Source: JAWVFM01 sp963739355 (lineage in GTDB: Bacteria; Actinomycetota; Thermoleophilia; Solirubrobacterales; 70-9). Taken from it: 64,000 nt of DNA. The stretch is from NCBI GenBank assembly GCA_963739355.1, contig CAVUAD010000006.1, forward strand, positions 372,001 through 436,000, in the 5' to 3' direction. The first letter of the stretch is position 1, and each line of letters opens with the position of its first letter. The position numbers were made by a program, and so were the translations under genes. Below the pieces are notes generated by a model that saw only the letters and a program-made list of their open reading frames with translations, searched no databases and was not told where the DNA came from. Of the stretch, positions 7,702-16,033 are shown one piece after another.

Positions 7702-8676
7702 CTACCCGGCCCCGATCGTCGTCAGCCAGGCGCCCGAGAGCAGCGGCGCCGGGCCCGAGAGGCCGGCACCCCGCACCGAGCGCTCGAACGCCGTGGCGCC
7801 CATCGCGCCCCCACCCCGCCTGACGGAGATCAGCGGGTCGCGGTGCAGCGCCGCCGCGGAGCGCGGCGGCAGCGACGTCGCCACCTGCGCCTCCCCAGAG
7901 TGCACCTGACGGGCGCGGGCTGCCGCCGGGCTCACGTAGTGGAGGTCGATCGAGTCGAGTGCCGGCCCCAGGCCGCGCGACGTTCCCCACCAGGTCGCGT
8001 TCCGGGCGAGCACCACCTCGTCGCCCGAGTGCTCGCGGAGCTCGAACGGGCCGCTGCCGGCGCGCGACGGGCGCGCCACGGACGCGCCTTCTCCGGTCGC
8101 GGTCGAGAGCGCGCGCGGCGAGACCAGCCCCAGCTGTGGCTGGGCAAGCGCCCGGCGGAGCCCCGGGACGCTGCGGCTGAAGAAGAGCCGGACGAGGCCG
8201 GGCCTGGGGGCGTCGGCGGCGACGAGCCCGGGAAGCAGCGCCCGGCCGGCCGTCGTCGTCCGCCAGCGTGTCGCGTTGGCGAGGACCGCGGCGTCGTCGA
8301 GCCGCGTCCCGTCCTGGAAGACGATTCCCGGGCGCAGCCGCAGGCTCCACAGGGTGTGATTGCTCGACGAGCGCACCGCGAGCGCCGGGCCCGGCAGGCG
8401 GCGCAGGTCGCCGTACGGGCCCGTCAGTGTCTCGACGAGCGGCTCGAACACCTGGCGGACCAAGAGGACCTGGCTCGGCGCGCTCGCCAGGAGCGGGTCG
8501 GCCGGGCCGGGCCGGCCGGGAAGGGCGACGTCGAGCGTGCCGGAGGGCGGCGGCAGGGCGCCGGCGGCGCCCACCGGCGTGCTGACGTCGTCCCCGCAGC
8601 CGGCCGCCCCGGCCGCGAACGCCGCCGACGCCAGAACCGACGCCCCGCGGATCCTCCCCCGCGTGCGCAGCCTCAC
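7702..8676 (-). CDS. Short substrate-binding lipoprotein, SBP family 5-like
   Basis: 324 residues with a lipoprotein signal (AAFAAGAAGCGDD, Cys about residue 27). The body resembles the N-terminal lobe of oligopeptide/nickel-binding proteins of ABC importers: RQVFEPLVETLTGPYGDL, WSLRLRPGIVFQDGTRLDDA, SGPFELREHSGDEVVLARN. Family members normally run to about 500 residues; the C-terminal lobe is missing and no permease or ATPase gene is adjacent. It lies upstream of marR and just downstream of secG on the same strand. It may be a shortened binding protein or a remnant that is still open. Confidence 0.75.
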   Translation of the reverse strand: MRLRTRGRIRGASVLASAAFAAGAAGCGDDVSTPVGAAGALPPPSGTLDVALPGRPGPADPLLASAPSQVLLVRQVFEPLVETLTGPYGDLRRLPGPALAVRSSSNHTLWSLRLRPGIVFQDGTRLDDAAVLANATRWRTTTAGRALLPGLVAADAPRPGLVRLFFSRSVPGLRRALAQPQLGLVSPRALSTATGEGASVARPSRAGSGPFELREHSGDEVVLARNATWWGTSRGLGPALDSIDLHYVSPAAARARQVHSGEAQVATSLPPRSAAALHRDPLISVRRGGGAMGATAFERSVRGAGLSGPAPLLSGAWLTTIGAG

Positions 8677-8685
8677 CGTCCGGAC

Positions 8686-8910
8686 CTAGAGCTTCGCGAG
8701 GACGATCGTGTTGACGACGAAGAGGACCGCGAAGAAGACGGTCCAGCGGTCGAGGTTGCGCTCCACCAGCGAGCCGCCGCCGAACGAGCTGCCGCTCTGG
8801 CCGATGCCGAACGCCCCGGAGAGACCGGCATCCTTGCCCGAGTGCAGGAGCACCAGGAAGATCAGGACGATCGAGATGATGACCTGGACGACCTCGAGAG
8901 TCACCTTCAT
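8686..8910 (-). CDS. secG: Preprotein translocase subunit SecG
   Basis: 74 residues with two membrane helices (residues about 5-24 and 55-74) and the conserved SecG loop between them (LLHSGKDAGLSGAFG then a Gly/Ser-rich FGGGSLVERNLDRWT). SecG assists the SecYEG channel in protein export. It is downstream of the Ccm-related genes on the minus strand with an ordinary 19-base gap. Confidence 0.93.
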   Translation of the reverse strand: MKVTLEVVQVIISIVLIFLVLLHSGKDAGLSGAFGIGQSGSSFGGGSLVERNLDRWTVFFAVLFVVNTIVLAKL

Positions 8911-8929
8911 TGCGCCGGGAGTTTAGGGA

Positions 8930-9226
8930 TCAGGAGGCGGCCCGTCGGGCGTCGGCCTCGGCCCTGTCGAGCTCACGCAGGATCGCCGTCGCCTCGCCCC
9001 GAAGGTCGGCGTCGAGCCTCTCGAAGTCGGCGTCGCTGAGCTTTCCGGACGCATGGTCGAGCTGGGCGTCGCGGATCTCGCGGTACTTCGACTCCTTGCG
9101 AAGCTGAAGGTCGGCGACCCGCGCCGGCGCCGCGTTCGACACCTCCGGCCGGCGAGGACGGCGGAGCGGGCTGGTGATGAACCAGGCGATGGCGGCGATG
9201 AGGAGTGCGATCAGGACGTACTGCAC
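8930..9226 (-). CDS. CcmI-like small membrane protein
   Basis: 98 residues: an N-terminal membrane anchor (QYVLIALLIAAIAWFI) and a helical, charged region with KESKYREIRDAQLDHASGKL and DADFERLDADLRGEATAILR. This resembles the N-terminal part of CcmI-type cytochrome c assembly factors (ELD..GKLS..DY..L). It follows ccmF by 141 bases on the same strand, supporting a role in cytochrome c maturation. The TPR part of full CcmI is absent. Confidence 0.6.
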   Translation of the reverse strand: MQYVLIALLIAAIAWFITSPLRRPRRPEVSNAAPARVADLQLRKESKYREIRDAQLDHASGKLSDADFERLDADLRGEATAILRELDRAEADARRAAS

Positions 9227-9367
9227 GCCGCGAAGGCTAGAGAGGTGGCTACTGGTTAGTTGCGGCCCCGAGGCCGCCCCTCCTTCGCCGCCGATCGCGC
9301 GTTCGGCCGCTTCGGCCGGGTCCGGGCGGCAGGCTTTCGTAGCGAGGGCGGGCCATCAAGCCCGGCG

Positions 9368-11545
9368 TCAGCCGAGCTCGCGGGCGATGCGGGCCGCGTA
9401 GACGTCGGAGACGCGCCGGCGCCGTGCCTCGGGCGCCGGCCAGATCGCGATCAGCGCGCCCATGATCGCCACCGCGCCGCCGATCCAGATCCAGATCACG
9501 AGCGGGTTGACGTTGACGCGGAACTCCGCCGGCGGCGTGTGCTGCATGTAGTACTGCGCAACGTCCTTGATGCCGAGCCCCTGCGCTGCGGCATACCCCC
9601 TCGGGGTGAGGGAGAATTTCTTGCGCGCGTTCTCCACGCGACGGTCCATCGCGCTGATCTCCTTCGCGAGCGGCCCCAGGTCGGGCTGCATCGCGGTCCA
9701 CACGTCGCCCGAGGCCTCCGTCTTCCTCCCGACCTCCGAGGTCGCCTCGCCTTCGAAGAAGCCGCGGATGGGGCCCGTGCCCGGCGTCACCGTGCTGGAC
9801 GCGTAGTAGTTGCGGGATGGCGCGAGCGTGGTGTAGTGCTTGCCGTCCCTGCTGATGCTGAGGATCGCACCGAGCGTCAGCCGGTTCTCGCTGCTGTCGA
9901 TCTCCTGCGTCGGCCGGACGTACTTCACCCGGTAGTCGCCGACCTGCGCCGACTGTCCGGGCCGCAGCTGCAGGTCGCGGCTGGTCTGGAAGCTCGAGGA
10001 GGCCGCCACCGCGATCAGCGCGATCGCGAGGCCGGTGTGGACCGTGTAGCCGCCGTAGCGCCGACGGTTGCGCCCGACCACAGTCGCGAGCGAGCGCGGC
10101 AGCGAGCCGCCGCCGAGGGCACGCTGGGCGCTTGCGCCTCGCCAGAACTCCTGGGCCAGGGCGGTTAGCGCGAACGCGGCCATGCCGAACATCACCAGCG
10201 CGAACGGGTGCGTCGCCGCGTCGGTTGCGAGCGCCAGGAAGAGGGCAACAGCCGGCGCGACGGCGGCGGGCAGCCTGACGACCCGCCACAGCGAGGACGC
10301 GCTGACCTTCCGCCAGGCCAGGAGGGGGCCGATGCCGGTGAACAGCACGAGGAGGATGGCCAGCGGCGTCGTGTAGCGGTCGAACCAGGGCGCCGCGAGC
10401 GAAGACTTCTGGCCCGTGAAGAGCTCGGAGATCAGCGGGAAGAACGTCCCCCAGAAGATCACGACGCAGAGCCCGACCAGGAGGAGGTTGTTGACGAGGA
10501 AGACGGACTCGCGCGACAGCAGCGACTCGAAGCGCTTCTCCGAGCGCAGGTCGTCCAGCCGGCTGGCGATGAGCACCGCGGAGCCGATGAGGACCGCGGC
10601 GATCAGGCCGAGGAGCGGCGCGCCAACGGTCGAGGCTCCAAAGGCGTGGATCGAGTCGAGGATCCCCGAGCGCACCAGGAACGTCCCGAGCAGGGCGAGC
10701 GAGTACGTCGCGCAGATCAGCGAGACGTTCCAGACCTTGAGCATCCCGCGCTTCTCCTGGACCATGATCGAGTGCAGGAAGGCGGTGCCGACCAGCCACG
10801 GCATCAGCGAGGCGTTCTCCACCGGGTCCCAGCCCCAGTAGCCACCCCAGCCGAGCTCGGAGTACGACCAGCGCGCCCCGAGCAGGATCCCGACGGTGAG
10901 GCAGATCCAGGCGATGAGCGCGAACCGGCGCGTCGCGCGGATCCAGGTGGCGTCCAGGCGGCGCGTCACGAGAGCCCCGACCGCGAATGCGAAGGGGATC
11001 GAGAACAGCGCGTAGCCGGTGTAGAGCATCGGCGGGTGGACCGCCATGGCGGGGTGGCGAAGGAGCGGCTCGAGGCCCACGCCCGCGACGGCGGGCGGGC
11101 TGAGACGGGCGAACGGGTTGGCGCCGAACAGCATCAGGCCCGTGAAGAACGCGATCAGGCCGCCGAGGACCGCGGTTGCGTAGGGCACGATCTCCCGGTG
11201 CTTTCGGTGCGTCATCGCGAGTACGGCCGAGGACGCGCCGGCGAGGACGAAGGCCCAGAGCATCAGCGAGCCCTCCTGGCTCGACCACATCGCGGTGAAG
11301 CGGTAGAAGAGCGGCGTGGTGGCCGAGGAGTGATCCGCGACGACCGCGAGCGAAAGGTCGGTCCTGGCGAACGCCGCCTCGAGGATCGTGACGCAGAGGG
11401 CGAGCAGCCCGAAGACCGCGTAGATCGACCGTCGCGAGGCGTCCACCATCCGCTGGTCGCGGCCGGCGCCGTAGAGGGCCGCGCCGATCACGAGGATGGC
11501 GAGGACGAAGGCCGTGATCAGGCTGGCGGCTCCGAGCGTGAGCAT
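9368..11545 (-). CDS. ccmF: Cytochrome c haem lyase subunit CcmF
   Basis: 725 residues, a polytopic membrane protein of the haem-handling family. The periplasmic WWD domain is clear (GWGGYWGWDPVENASLMPW, about residues 230-247) and flanking His residues are present (PAMAVHPPMLYTGY, FLHSIMVQEK). CcmF takes haem from CcmE and attaches it to apocytochrome c. Its ATG overlaps the ccmE stop by one base (TGATG), so the two are one translation unit. The C-terminal part contains a large periplasmic loop before the last helix. Confidence 0.95.
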   Translation of the reverse strand: MLTLGAASLITAFVLAILVIGAALYGAGRDQRMVDASRRSIYAVFGLLALCVTILEAAFARTDLSLAVVADHSSATTPLFYRFTAMWSSQEGSLMLWAFVLAGASSAVLAMTHRKHREIVPYATAVLGGLIAFFTGLMLFGANPFARLSPPAVAGVGLEPLLRHPAMAVHPPMLYTGYALFSIPFAFAVGALVTRRLDATWIRATRRFALIAWICLTVGILLGARWSYSELGWGGYWGWDPVENASLMPWLVGTAFLHSIMVQEKRGMLKVWNVSLICATYSLALLGTFLVRSGILDSIHAFGASTVGAPLLGLIAAVLIGSAVLIASRLDDLRSEKRFESLLSRESVFLVNNLLLVGLCVVIFWGTFFPLISELFTGQKSSLAAPWFDRYTTPLAILLVLFTGIGPLLAWRKVSASSLWRVVRLPAAVAPAVALFLALATDAATHPFALVMFGMAAFALTALAQEFWRGASAQRALGGGSLPRSLATVVGRNRRRYGGYTVHTGLAIALIAVAASSSFQTSRDLQLRPGQSAQVGDYRVKYVRPTQEIDSSENRLTLGAILSISRDGKHYTTLAPSRNYYASSTVTPGTGPIRGFFEGEATSEVGRKTEASGDVWTAMQPDLGPLAKEISAMDRRVENARKKFSLTPRGYAAAQGLGIKDVAQYYMQHTPPAEFRVNVNPLVIWIWIGGAVAIMGALIAIWPAPEARRRRVSDVYAARIARELG

Positions 11546-11988
11546 CAGTTATCGATGATCACGTGCTTCGGGTCCTGCTGGGCCTCCTGGGTGTACTTGG
11601 ACGGACACTTGGTGATGAGGCTGTCGCGCTTGCCCTGAAGGACGCCGGACGAGGCCAGCGTCCCGCTGACGATGATCTCCCGGCCGCCACGGAACGGGTC
11701 GGGCACCTCGCCGCTGTAGCGCACCGGGACCGACTTCCCGCCTGCGCTGCCGTCCGCCTCCCGGTCGGCGACGCGGAAGTCGAGTTGCGTGCCGTGGCGA
11801 TGGATCGAGCCCGGGACGACAACGCCGGTGACGTCATAGGAGCTCCCGGGCTGCGCCGTCAGGAGCTGCGAGGGGTCCTTGGTGTCCGTCGCCGCGCTGA
11901 ACGACGTGTAGACGAGCGCGGCCGCGAGCAGCACCGCGGCCGAGAGCGCCACGACCAGGCGGATCTTCCGCTTTCGATCGGGGTCCAT
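11545..11988 (-). CDS. ccmE: Haem chaperone CcmE, CxxxY type
   Basis: 147 residues: an N-terminal membrane anchor (LVVALSAAVLLAAALVYTSF) and an OB-fold domain (YDVTGVVVPGSI, LDFRVADRE, VRYSGEVPDPFRGGREIIVSG). CcmE carries haem covalently before transfer to CcmF. The usual HxxxY haem site is replaced by Cys128-PSK-Tyr132, as in the variant CcmE proteins first described in Desulfovibrio and archaea. GATAAT lies 9 bases upstream of the ATG, so the transcript may be leaderless. Confidence 0.93.
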   Translation of the reverse strand: MDPDRKRKIRLVVALSAAVLLAAALVYTSFSAATDTKDPSQLLTAQPGSSYDVTGVVVPGSIHRHGTQLDFRVADREADGSAGGKSVPVRYSGEVPDPFRGGREIIVSGTLASSGVLQGKRDSLITKCPSKYTQEAQQDPKHVIIDN

Positions 11989-11997
11989 CGGGCCCCG

Positions 11998-12003
11998 ATT
12001 ATC
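11998..12003 (-). promoter_or_regulatory. -10 box of ccmE-ccmF
   Basis: GATAAT on the minus strand, 9 bases before the ccmE ATG, with no Shine-Dalgarno sequence in between. This spacing fits a leaderless mRNA starting at or near the start codon. Confidence 0.5.
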
Positions 12004-12036
12004 GCAGGGGGCGAGCGCGCTCCGCGCCCTGTCCCG

Positions 12037-12327
12037 CTAGGCGTTGCGGTCGACCAGGAGCTCGCACATGTCCACGGCGGCGCGCTGGCCCACGCCGGCG
12101 TCGGGCGGCGGGCTCATCTCGTTGAACACCGCGTCCGCGGCGCGCATGTCGTCCTCGGTCTCGTAGTAGGTGACGACGTAGATCGTCCCGGAGCCGCGGT
12201 CCGCCAGCACGCGGATGCTGGTGGCGTTGACGCCCTCGGGCGGCCCGTCCGCCGAGTTGATCTCCTCGACCATCCGGTCCACCGCCTCGCTGCTCGATCC
12301 CTCGAACCTCACGACTCGCGCGTACAT
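12037..12327 (-). CDS. Small ferredoxin-like fold protein (ABM/Dabb-like), function unknown
   Basis: 96 residues starting MYARVVRFEG and containing TIYVVTYYETEDDMRAADAVFNEM. The pattern of short strands and helices is that of dimeric alpha-beta barrel proteins such as antibiotic-biosynthesis monooxygenase-like proteins, but no catalytic residues can be named. A good ribosome-binding site (GAAGGAGAG) precedes the ATG. It is a monocistronic gene between ccmE and a divergent secreted protein. Confidence 0.75.
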   Translation of the reverse strand: MYARVVRFEGSSSEAVDRMVEEINSADGPPEGVNATSIRVLADRGSGTIYVVTYYETEDDMRAADAVFNEMSPPPDAGVGQRAAVDMCELLVDRNA

Positions 12328-12451
12328 GACTCTCCTTCCGTCGCCTCGCGACGACCCTACACCCGCACCTCCGTCGCGCGCACCTGGCGCGCCTCGTTAG
12401 AGTCCATGCGGTTCATCCGTCAACTCGACCGCAGGGGAAGACTCCGAAAAG

Positions 12452-12835
12452 ATGTCTCGCTTTCGCCTCACCGCATCGCTCGCCGGGCTTGGGCTCCTTG
12501 CCGCCGTCGCCCTCACGGCAACCGCCGGGGCCGCGCCGGCCGCAAAGGGCTCGTGCCACCTCTCCTCCCACGACCAGCGCCACCTCGGGGCCTCATATGT
12601 GACCTCGCTCTCGGTCAAGCACACCAGCTGCTCCAGGGGCAAGAAGGTCGCCAAGGCCTTCAACAAGTGCCGTCACCGCCATGGCGGCGCGAACGGGCAC
12701 TGCAACAAGGCGGTGAAGGGCTACTCGTGCGACGAAAGCCGCTTCGACGTGCTGCCCGGCGTCCAGTACAGCTCGAAGGTGAAGTGCCACAACGGCAAGC
12801 GCCGCGTGCGGTTCACGTACACCGAGAACACGTAG
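12452..12835 (+). CDS. Small secreted cysteine-containing protein
   Basis: 127 residues with a clear signal peptide (LTASLAGLGLLAAVALTATAGA, cleavage after AAPA). The mature part is basic and has six cysteines (GSCHL, HTSCSRGKKVAKAFNKC, GHCNKAV, YSCDESR, KVKCHNGKRRV), probably paired in disulfides. A segment with RGKKVAKAFNKCRHRHG suggests a compact helix. I recognise no defined family. It is convergent with the SGNH gene 4 bases away, so no terminator separates them. Confidence 0.8.
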   Translation: MSRFRLTASLAGLGLLAAVALTATAGAAPAAKGSCHLSSHDQRHLGASYVTSLSVKHTSCSRGKKVAKAFNKCRHRHGGANGHCNKAVKGYSCDESRFDVLPGVQYSSKVKCHNGKRRVRFTYTENT

Positions 12836-12839
12836 CCGG

Positions 12840-13865
12840 CTAGAAATCGAAGTCCCGATGGAGCGCCGCGACCACCAGGTCGGCGGCGACCGAGGACCCC
12901 GCCTCGTTGAGGTGGATGCCGTCTGACTCGCGGACGATCGTGGGCTCGCCGTCGACGTCCATCGAGTCGCGGTAGGTGTCGCCGGGAGTGAAGACCGGCA
13001 CGGTGTCGATCACGCGGACCTGGCCGGCGTAGGGATCCGCCGCCACCTTGACGGCCGCGTTGACCGCGTCCTCGATCGGCCTGCGATCCGGATCGCGCGG
13101 CGTCGGCACGGTCAGCCAGTAGACGCGCCCCGAGGAGCCCTGGCGGTAGGTGTTCATCATCTCGCGCGCCCGGGTGGCGTAGATCGCCGCCCAGTCCGGC
13201 CCGCAGCAGCCGACGTTCCCCCCACCCGGGCCCGGCATCGGAAAGCCCTCGTTGGCGCCGATGAACACGACCGTCGCATCGGGCTGGTCGTCCGCCACCT
13301 GAGTGGTCGAGAGCTTGCCCCAGTCGACGAGGTCCGGCTTCGAGATCCCCGTGGCGAGGTGAGGCTCGCGGATGACGTCGACCCCGTCGCCCGCCAGTCG
13401 CCTGGCGACCTCGAGGTCGAGCGGCGTCGAGAGCGAGTCGCCCGTGACGAGAAGGGTGTGGAGCGGGCGCTTCTGGACCTGCTCGCCGAGCGCCGCCGGG
13501 TCGAACGCGTCGGGCGTGACCGGCTCCGGCCCCCTGGCCGACCGTCCCGCCGGGGTCGCGGCGAACCCGCCGCCGGCGCTCGAGAGGTCGGCGTCCGGCG
13601 AGAGCCATCCGGTCAGGTCGGTCCGAAGACCGGCAAACGGGAGCTGGTCGGAGATCCAGCCCGCGGGCTTGGCGATCGCGAGGACGACGTCGCGGCCGAT
13701 CCCCGGGTTCAGCGCCTCCGCCTGCTTGCGGATCGAGGTTCCCGCGAAGATCACCAGCAGGCCGACCGTGATCAGCACCGCGATGACCCCTTGCCGGGCG
13801 CGGTAGCGCAGCAGTCCGGCCCGCTCGAAGCGGCTCATCTCACTGTCGTCTCGGTGCTGGGGCAT
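12840..13865 (-). CDS. Membrane-anchored SGNH/GDSL hydrolase
   Basis: 341 residues: a cytoplasmic N-terminus, one membrane helix (ARQGVIAVLITVGLLVIFAG, residues about 23-42), a Pro/Ala-rich linker, then an SGNH domain with block I LLVTGDSLSTPL, block III FIGANEGF and block V SDGIHLNEAG containing the catalytic Asp and His. In O-acetylation systems such extracytoplasmic SGNH proteins transfer or remove acyl groups. It follows an MBOAT gene by 9 bases on the same strand, strongly suggesting a functional pair. Confidence 0.88.
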   Translation of the reverse strand: MPQHRDDSEMSRFERAGLLRYRARQGVIAVLITVGLLVIFAGTSIRKQAEALNPGIGRDVVLAIAKPAGWISDQLPFAGLRTDLTGWLSPDADLSSAGGGFAATPAGRSARGPEPVTPDAFDPAALGEQVQKRPLHTLLVTGDSLSTPLDLEVARRLAGDGVDVIREPHLATGISKPDLVDWGKLSTTQVADDQPDATVVFIGANEGFPMPGPGGGNVGCCGPDWAAIYATRAREMMNTYRQGSSGRVYWLTVPTPRDPDRRPIEDAVNAAVKVAADPYAGQVRVIDTVPVFTPGDTYRDSMDVDGEPTIVRESDGIHLNEAGSSVAADLVVAALHRDFDF

Positions 13866-13874
13866 TGCTGGAAG

Positions 13875-15272
13875 TTAGAAGCGGAAGTAGATGAAGGGCG
13901 GCACTCCCTGGCTCGGAACCGTCGCGGCGGCAACCAGGACGACGGCGGCGAGCGCCGGCGCGAGCACCGCGGGGCGCAGGCGCTCGATCCAGATCTGAGC
14001 CGACTCGAGCGGGCGCTCGGGCAGCAGCTGCAGGCCGATCACGGTGACCACGGCCAGCAGCACCGGGAAGGTCCAGAGCGTCGGCGCGCCGCCCACGAAG
14101 AACCGCCCGAGGAAGTCCCAGAAGAGGCTGATCGATTGCGATCGGAAGAGGATCCAGCCGAAGCAGACGAGGTTGAAGGTCACGAACCAGCGCAGCCACC
14201 CCGGCGTGCGGCGGCCGATTCGCCCGTCGAGCATGTGCTCGGAGATCAGGCCGGCCCCGTGGAACGCGCCCCACAGCACGAAGGTCCACGCGGCCCCGTG
14301 CCAGAGGCCGCCAAGGAGCATCGTGATCATCAGGTTCCGGTAGGTGAAGAGGCGGCCGCCCCGGCTGCCACCGAGCGGGATGTAGAGGTAGTCGCGCAGG
14401 AACCGCGACAGGGTCATGTGCCAGCGGCGCCAGAAGTCGCGGAATCCCGTGGCGCGGTAGGGCGCGTTGAAGTTCTGCGGGAAAACGAAGCCCATCAGGA
14501 GGGCGAGGCCGATCGCCATGTCCGTGTAGCCGGAGAAGTCGCAGTAGATCTGGGCCGCGTACGCGTAGGTCGCCATCAGCGCGTCGGCGCCTCCGTAGGC
14601 CTGCGGCACGCCGAAGACCGGATCGACGATGGCGCGCGCCAGGAAATCGGCGATCATCACCTTCTTCACCAGCCCCAGGCCGATCAGGGTGAGGCCGGAC
14701 CCGACGGCTACGTGGTTGGGATTCCGCGGCTTGTCCAGCTGAGGGAGGAACTCGCTCGCGCGGACGATCGGGCCCGCCACGAGGTGCGAGAAGAAGCTGA
14801 GGTAGATGGCTACGTCGATCGTTTTCCCGGGCGAGACGATGCCGCGCTTGACGTCGACGATGTAGGTGATCGCCTGGAAGGTGAAGAAGCTGATCCCGAT
14901 CGGCAGCGCGATCGTGAGGAGCGGCAGCGGCATACCCATGCCGGTGGCGTTGAGGGCGTCGGCCACGTCCTGCGCGAAGAACGAGTAGTACTTGAAGAGG
15001 GCGAGGGCGCCGAGATCCAGCGCAAGCCCGGCCGCCAGGATCCACTGCCGCCTGCGTTCGTCGCTCTCGCGGTGGATCGCGATCGCCGTTATCTGGTTCC
15101 CGATCGTCACCCCGCCGAGGAGCAGGCAGAACATCGGGTTCGCGGCGGCGTAGAAGACGTAGCTCGCCGCGATGATGAACGGCTTCCACAGGCGCGGCCG
15201 CGGCATCAGCGCCCACGAGAGCGGCAGGACGATCGCGAAGAAGATGCCGAACTGAACGGTTGGAAAGAGCAT
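13875..15272 (-). CDS. MBOAT-family membrane O-acyltransferase (AlgI-like)
   Basis: 465 residues, polytopic. It shows the family motifs: N-terminal LFPTVQFGIFFAIVLPLSWAL, FFTFQAITYIVDV, GYTDMAIGLALLMGF, RDFWRRWHMTLSRFLRDYLY and the active-site LLGGLWHGAAW with the conserved His. MBOAT proteins of this AlgI/PatA/DltB group pass acyl groups across the membrane for modification of exopolysaccharide or cell-wall polymers. A divergent secreted SGNH gene (15333) and a downstream anchored SGNH gene (12840) flank it. The acceptor polymer is unknown. Confidence 0.93.
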   Translation of the reverse strand: MLFPTVQFGIFFAIVLPLSWALMPRPRLWKPFIIAASYVFYAAANPMFCLLLGGVTIGNQITAIAIHRESDERRRQWILAAGLALDLGALALFKYYSFFAQDVADALNATGMGMPLPLLTIALPIGISFFTFQAITYIVDVKRGIVSPGKTIDVAIYLSFFSHLVAGPIVRASEFLPQLDKPRNPNHVAVGSGLTLIGLGLVKKVMIADFLARAIVDPVFGVPQAYGGADALMATYAYAAQIYCDFSGYTDMAIGLALLMGFVFPQNFNAPYRATGFRDFWRRWHMTLSRFLRDYLYIPLGGSRGGRLFTYRNLMITMLLGGLWHGAAWTFVLWGAFHGAGLISEHMLDGRIGRRTPGWLRWFVTFNLVCFGWILFRSQSISLFWDFLGRFFVGGAPTLWTFPVLLAVVTVIGLQLLPERPLESAQIWIERLRPAVLAPALAAVVLVAAATVPSQGVPPFIYFRF

Positions 15273-15332
15273 CCCAGCCCGCGTTGTTAGTGTTCGCCCC
15301 TGCCCGGCACGCGGGCGGGGATCCTAGATCAA

Positions 15333-15980
15333 GTGGCAGTGGACTCGAAGAGGATGCTCTGGCGCGCAGCGCTGGTGAGCGCCGTGCTGTCGCTCTCCCT
15401 CGCCCTGCCACTCGTCGCCCGGGCGGGCTGCGGTGGCGTCGAGCGCGCCAAGGCCACCCGCCACACCTCCCGCCCCGGCCGTCCCCCGCTCGCGATCGGC
15501 GACTCCACGATGCTCCTCGCGCTCCGCGACCTCTCCCATCGCGGCTTCGGCGTCAACGCGAGGGGCTGCCGCCAGTGGTCCGAGGGCCTGGCCGTCATCA
15601 GGGATGCGATGCGCCACCGTCACCTCCCGCACCTGATCCTGATCTGGCTTGGAGCCGACGGAGTCATCGAGAAGTCCGACATCAAGGACCTGATCCACCT
15701 GCTGCCCAAGCACCGCGCGATCGCGCTCGTGACGCCCCGCGAGCTGGGTGGCGGCAGCGGCTCGGACGCTGATCACATTCGCGCCGCGGCGAGACGGCAC
15801 TCCAAGCGGGTCATGCTGCTCGACTGGGTGCGCTACAGCGCCGGCCACTCATCGTGGTTCCAGCCGGACGGCCTTCACCTCACCCTGGAGGGCGCCAAGG
15901 CGTTCGCGAAGCTCGCCCGCCACACGATGCCGTTCGCGTCCCCGGGTCACTTGCCCCGCGGCGCCCGCTACCCGCGCTGA
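15333..15980 (+). CDS. Secreted SGNH-like hydrolase
   Basis: 215 residues from GTG 15333. Alternative starts are GTG 15339 and ATG 15354; all keep the signal peptide (LWRAALVSAVLSLSLALPLV, cleavage near ARA-G). The mature protein has block I PLAIGDSTML, a short central region with LIWLGADG, and block V QPDGLHLTLEGAKAF with catalytic Asp and His. It is divergent from the MBOAT gene with only 60 bases between them, suggesting common control and a shared role in acyl transfer to or from an exported polymer. It has no membrane anchor apart from the signal. Confidence 0.8.
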   Translation: MAVDSKRMLWRAALVSAVLSLSLALPLVARAGCGGVERAKATRHTSRPGRPPLAIGDSTMLLALRDLSHRGFGVNARGCRQWSEGLAVIRDAMRHRHLPHLILIWLGADGVIEKSDIKDLIHLLPKHRAIALVTPRELGGGSGSDADHIRAAARRHSKRVMLLDWVRYSAGHSSWFQPDGLHLTLEGAKAFAKLARHTMPFASPGHLPRGARYPR

Positions 15981-16021
15981 ACCGCCGGCTCCGCAAGGGG
16001 TTCTCGACCCCGCCGCGAGCC

Positions 16022-16027
16022 TACAAT
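16022..16027 (+). promoter_or_regulatory. -10 box of the SDR gene at 16034
   Basis: TACAAT lies 6 bases before the ATG and there is no Shine-Dalgarno sequence between them, so transcription probably begins at the start codon. This supports ATG 16034 over longer in-frame starts. Confidence 0.5.
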
Positions 16028-16033
16028 CGCGCG

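Noticed and set aside
9304..9318. CGGCCG-CTT-CGGCCG hairpin between ccmF and the CcmI-like gene as a terminator
   Set aside because: The stem is only 6 bp with no T-run, and short GC palindromes are expected by chance at this base composition.
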